DNA of 62,122 nucleotides from an uncultured Oscillospiraceae bacterium (GTDB taxonomy: Bacteria; Bacillota; Clostridia; Oscillospirales; Oscillospiraceae): the NCBI GenBank assembly GCA_910577525.1, contig CAJTLI010000015.1, positions 1 through 62,122 of the forward strand, read 5' to 3'. This document shows positions 60,259 through 62,122 of the stretch, in pieces. Below the pieces are notes generated by a model that worked only from the letters and a program-made list of their open reading frames with translations, was not told the DNA's origin and did not search any database. The position numbers and the translations under genes were made by a program. Numbering within the stretch: position 1 is the first letter of the stretch; each line of letters begins with the position of its first letter.

Positions 60259-60294
60259 CCGTGAAATTCAAGCAGAGACAGGTGAGGTGATTCG

Positions 60295-61329
60295 ATGGCT
60301 GAAGTATTGTCACAAAGTCAGATCGACGCGCTGCTCAACTCCATGCGCAACGGCGAGGCTGACAAACCGGAAGAAAAGCAGCCAGAGAAGAAATACCGGA
60401 AATATGACTTCACCACCCCCCGTAAATTCACCAAGGACCGCATCAAAATGCTCAACGGCATTTTTGATAACTACACCCGGGTGATCAGCTCGCGGCTCAA
60501 CGCCCAGCTGCGCACCAGCTGCGAGATCACGGTGGAGAGCGTTGAGGAGCAGAAGTTCTATGAGTTCAACAACGCGCTGCTGGAGGGCGATGTGCTGGCC
60601 ATGGTGAACGTGACCGTCCACTCCCGGGAGGAGAACGGCGCGGACATCCAGGCGGAGGACCCGGTGATGGTGTACGTGTCCACCCCCACGGCGCTGGGGA
60701 TGATGGACCGGCTGATGGGCAGCGACGAGGAGACCTCCCACGAGGTGCCCATGGGCTACGCCTACACCGACCTGGAGCTCCAGCTCTACGAGCTGCTGAT
60801 GAAGGACATCGTGGCGCTGATGGGCAGCAGCTGGGAGAACTACGTGCCCATCACCTTCGAGTATGACCGCACCCAGGCGAACCCCACGCTGGTCCAGCTG
60901 CTGAATCTGGACGAAACGGTGGTTCTGGTGGATATGAAGCTCAGCTTCGGCGGCAGCGAGGGGCGCATGAGCGTGGTGCTTCCGGGCACGGTGCTGACGA
61001 GCGTTTTCGGCGAGGTGAACCGGGAGAGCATGGGCCGCAAGGTGGCCAGCGAGGACAACTCCGAGGAGATCTTCGACAAGCTGCGGGATTCCTCCTTGGA
61101 GATCATCGCCGAACTGGGCCAGACCCAGCTGTCCCTCAGCGATATCTATCACCTGAGCATTGGCGACGTGGTAGACCTGGGCCGCTCCAAGGACTCTCCG
61201 GTCTATCTGGAGATCGGCGGTTATCAGTGGTTTACCGGGCGCATGGGCACCCACAAGAAAAACATGGCCATTAAGATAGACGAGGTTTGCTATTCGGCCG
61301 AGCTAAAGGAGCGAGTAAGCGATGGATAA
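60295..61329 (+). CDS. fliM: Flagellar motor switch protein FliM
   Basis: 344 residues. N-terminal CheY-binding peptide VLSQSQIDALLNSM (4-17), CheC-like middle domain, and a C-terminal SpoA domain with DVVDLGRSKDSPVYLEIGG. It follows motB directly; no fliL lies between, although fliL commonly precedes fliM. It overlaps fliY by eight bases. Confidence 0.95.
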   Translation: MAEVLSQSQIDALLNSMRNGEADKPEEKQPEKKYRKYDFTTPRKFTKDRIKMLNGIFDNYTRVISSRLNAQLRTSCEITVESVEEQKFYEFNNALLEGDVLAMVNVTVHSREENGADIQAEDPVMVYVSTPTALGMMDRLMGSDEETSHEVPMGYAYTDLELQLYELLMKDIVALMGSSWENYVPITFEYDRTQANPTLVQLLNLDETVVLVDMKLSFGGSEGRMSVVLPGTVLTSVFGEVNRESMGRKVASEDNSEEIFDKLRDSSLEIIAELGQTQLSLSDIYHLSIGDVVDLGRSKDSPVYLEIGGYQWFTGRMGTHKKNMAIKIDEVCYSAELKERVSDG

Positions 61330-62122
61330 GGAATTTTTCAGCCCAATGGCGATAGACGCCTTGGGCGAAATGATGAATATCAGCCTGGGCTCCTCGGCCA
61401 CCGCAGTATCCAACATGCTGGACCACCGGGTGGACATCACGACGCCCACGGTGTCGGTGGTGGACGTGAAGGATTTTACCCTGGGCAATCTGGAACCGGC
61501 CATCGGCGTGGAGATCAAATATGTGGAGGGCCTGGAGGGCAGCAACATCATGCTGCTCAAGCGCAGCGACATCAAGATCATCGTGGACATCCTCATGGGC
61601 ATGGAGACGGCCGACGAGGACTTTGAGCTCAACGAGCTGACCATCAGCTGCGTGTGCGAGGTCATGAACCAGATGATGGGCTCCGCCGCCACCGCCATGT
61701 CCGACTTTCTGGGTTTCCGGGTGGACATCTCCACCCCCCAGTCCTTCGAGCTGGACAATCTGGAGGAGTTCAAGGCCAGCCACCTGCCTGTAGGCGCCGA
61801 CCAGATCGTGGTGGTCCGATTCTTCCTGAAGATAGAGAACGCGCTGGAGAGCGAGTTCATGAATGTGATGTCGGTGAGCCTGGCCAAGGAGCTGCTCAAG
61901 AGCCTGGGCCTGGAGGGCGAGGTGAGCTCCGGCGGGGCGGCTCCGGCCCCCGCGCCTGAGCCCGAGCCCGCGGCCAGCAACCGGGTGATGAGCCAGGCGG
62001 AGATCGAGGCCATGCTGGGCGGCGGGTCCGCGCAGCCCGCCCCGGCCCCCGCGCCCGAGCCCTCGGGCGGGGACCACAAGATGAGCCAGGCGGAGATCGA
62101 GGCCATGATGGCCGGGATGAAC
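61322..62122 (+). CDS. fliY: Flagellar switch phosphatase FliY, partial (C-terminus beyond window)
   Basis: 267 residues visible, no stop. CheC-type phosphatase motif occurs twice: Asp12-Glu16-Asn19 in IDALGEMMN, and Ser-Glu-Asn in SCVCEVMN (about residues 108-115), so it can probably dephosphorylate CheY-P. After the CheC-like domain, a Pro/Ala/Glu linker holds MSQAEIEAMLGGG and MSQAEIEAMMAG, two copies of a FliM-N-type motif. The FliN/SpoA domain expected next is outside the window. Confidence 0.9.
   Translation, partial: MDKEFFSPMAIDALGEMMNISLGSSATAVSNMLDHRVDITTPTVSVVDVKDFTLGNLEPAIGVEIKYVEGLEGSNIMLLKRSDIKIIVDILMGMETADEDFELNELTISCVCEVMNQMMGSAATAMSDFLGFRVDISTPQSFELDNLEEFKASHLPVGADQIVVVRFFLKIENALESEFMNVMSVSLAKELLKSLGLEGEVSSGGAAPAPAPEPEPAASNRVMSQAEIEAMLGGGSAQPAPAPAPEPSGGDHKMSQAEIEAMMAGMN

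Overview
This 62 kb window comes from a GC-rich, flagellated Gram-positive anaerobe. The Rnf complex, a flagellar operon carrying fliY, flbD and the TIGR02530 protein, a YerC-type TrpR relative, and zinc-ribbon and BspA-like signalling proteins all point to the clostridial family Oscillospiraceae (Flavonifractor, Intestinimonas or Oscillibacter relatives). That assignment is inferred from gene content; no rRNA gene is present. Strong GC bias produces very long antisense open frames that are shadows, not genes. I saw no tRNA, rRNA, CRISPR array, transposase or prophage gene.

1-8280 (minus strand): an apparent five-gene operon reading recJ, rel, a D-aspartate-ligase-like ATP-grasp enzyme, an aspartate racemase and a MurE-like ligase. 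It joins single-strand DNA exonuclease and (p)ppGpp functions to what looks like a D-Asp peptidoglycan-branching cassette. A palindrome-rich insertion has duplicated the start of the racemase gene.

8340-17382 (plus): the first half of a phospho-signalling island. It holds a small FHA protein, a zinc-ribbon/Gly-rich/FHA protein, a membrane PP2C phosphatase, a soluble PP2C phosphatase, a secreted-type serine protease fused through a membrane span to a cytosolic FHA domain, and two zinc-ribbon Ser/Thr kinases (one with an extracytoplasmic leucine-rich-repeat-like domain). 17381-21260: an unknown putative HTH protein, a PepV-type dipeptidase, a YheO/DauR-type regulator and a YerC-type regulator. 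21341-26113: a two-component/ABC transporter operon of the peptide-antibiotic sensing type, with two copies of a structured repeat whose stems covary. 26240-31431: the second half of the island, with a double-FHA ABC ATPase, its permease, another FHA protein, a Ser/Thr kinase with an external repeat domain, and a small membrane protein. The whole island has six recognisable FHA domains, three kinases and two phosphatases.

31478-39880 (plus): rnfCDGEAB (ferredoxin:NAD+ oxidoreductase ion pump), a NusG-II-domain protein, a Gx-type membrane protein, a small membrane protein, a left-handed beta-helix acyltransferase and glmM. 39883-41715 (minus): a beta-CASP metallo-beta-lactamase hydrolase and a small unknown gene. 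41850-47006 (plus): a phosphorelay trio (REC-HD-GYP-GGDEF protein, free HPt protein, hybrid histidine kinase) that probably controls c-di-GMP. 47216-62122 (plus): a long flagellar operon, flgB flgC fliE fliF fliG fliH fliI fliJ fliK flgD TIGR02530 flgE flbD motA motB fliM fliY, with fliY cut by the window end. Placing c-di-GMP enzymes directly upstream of the flagellar operon suggests they act on motility.
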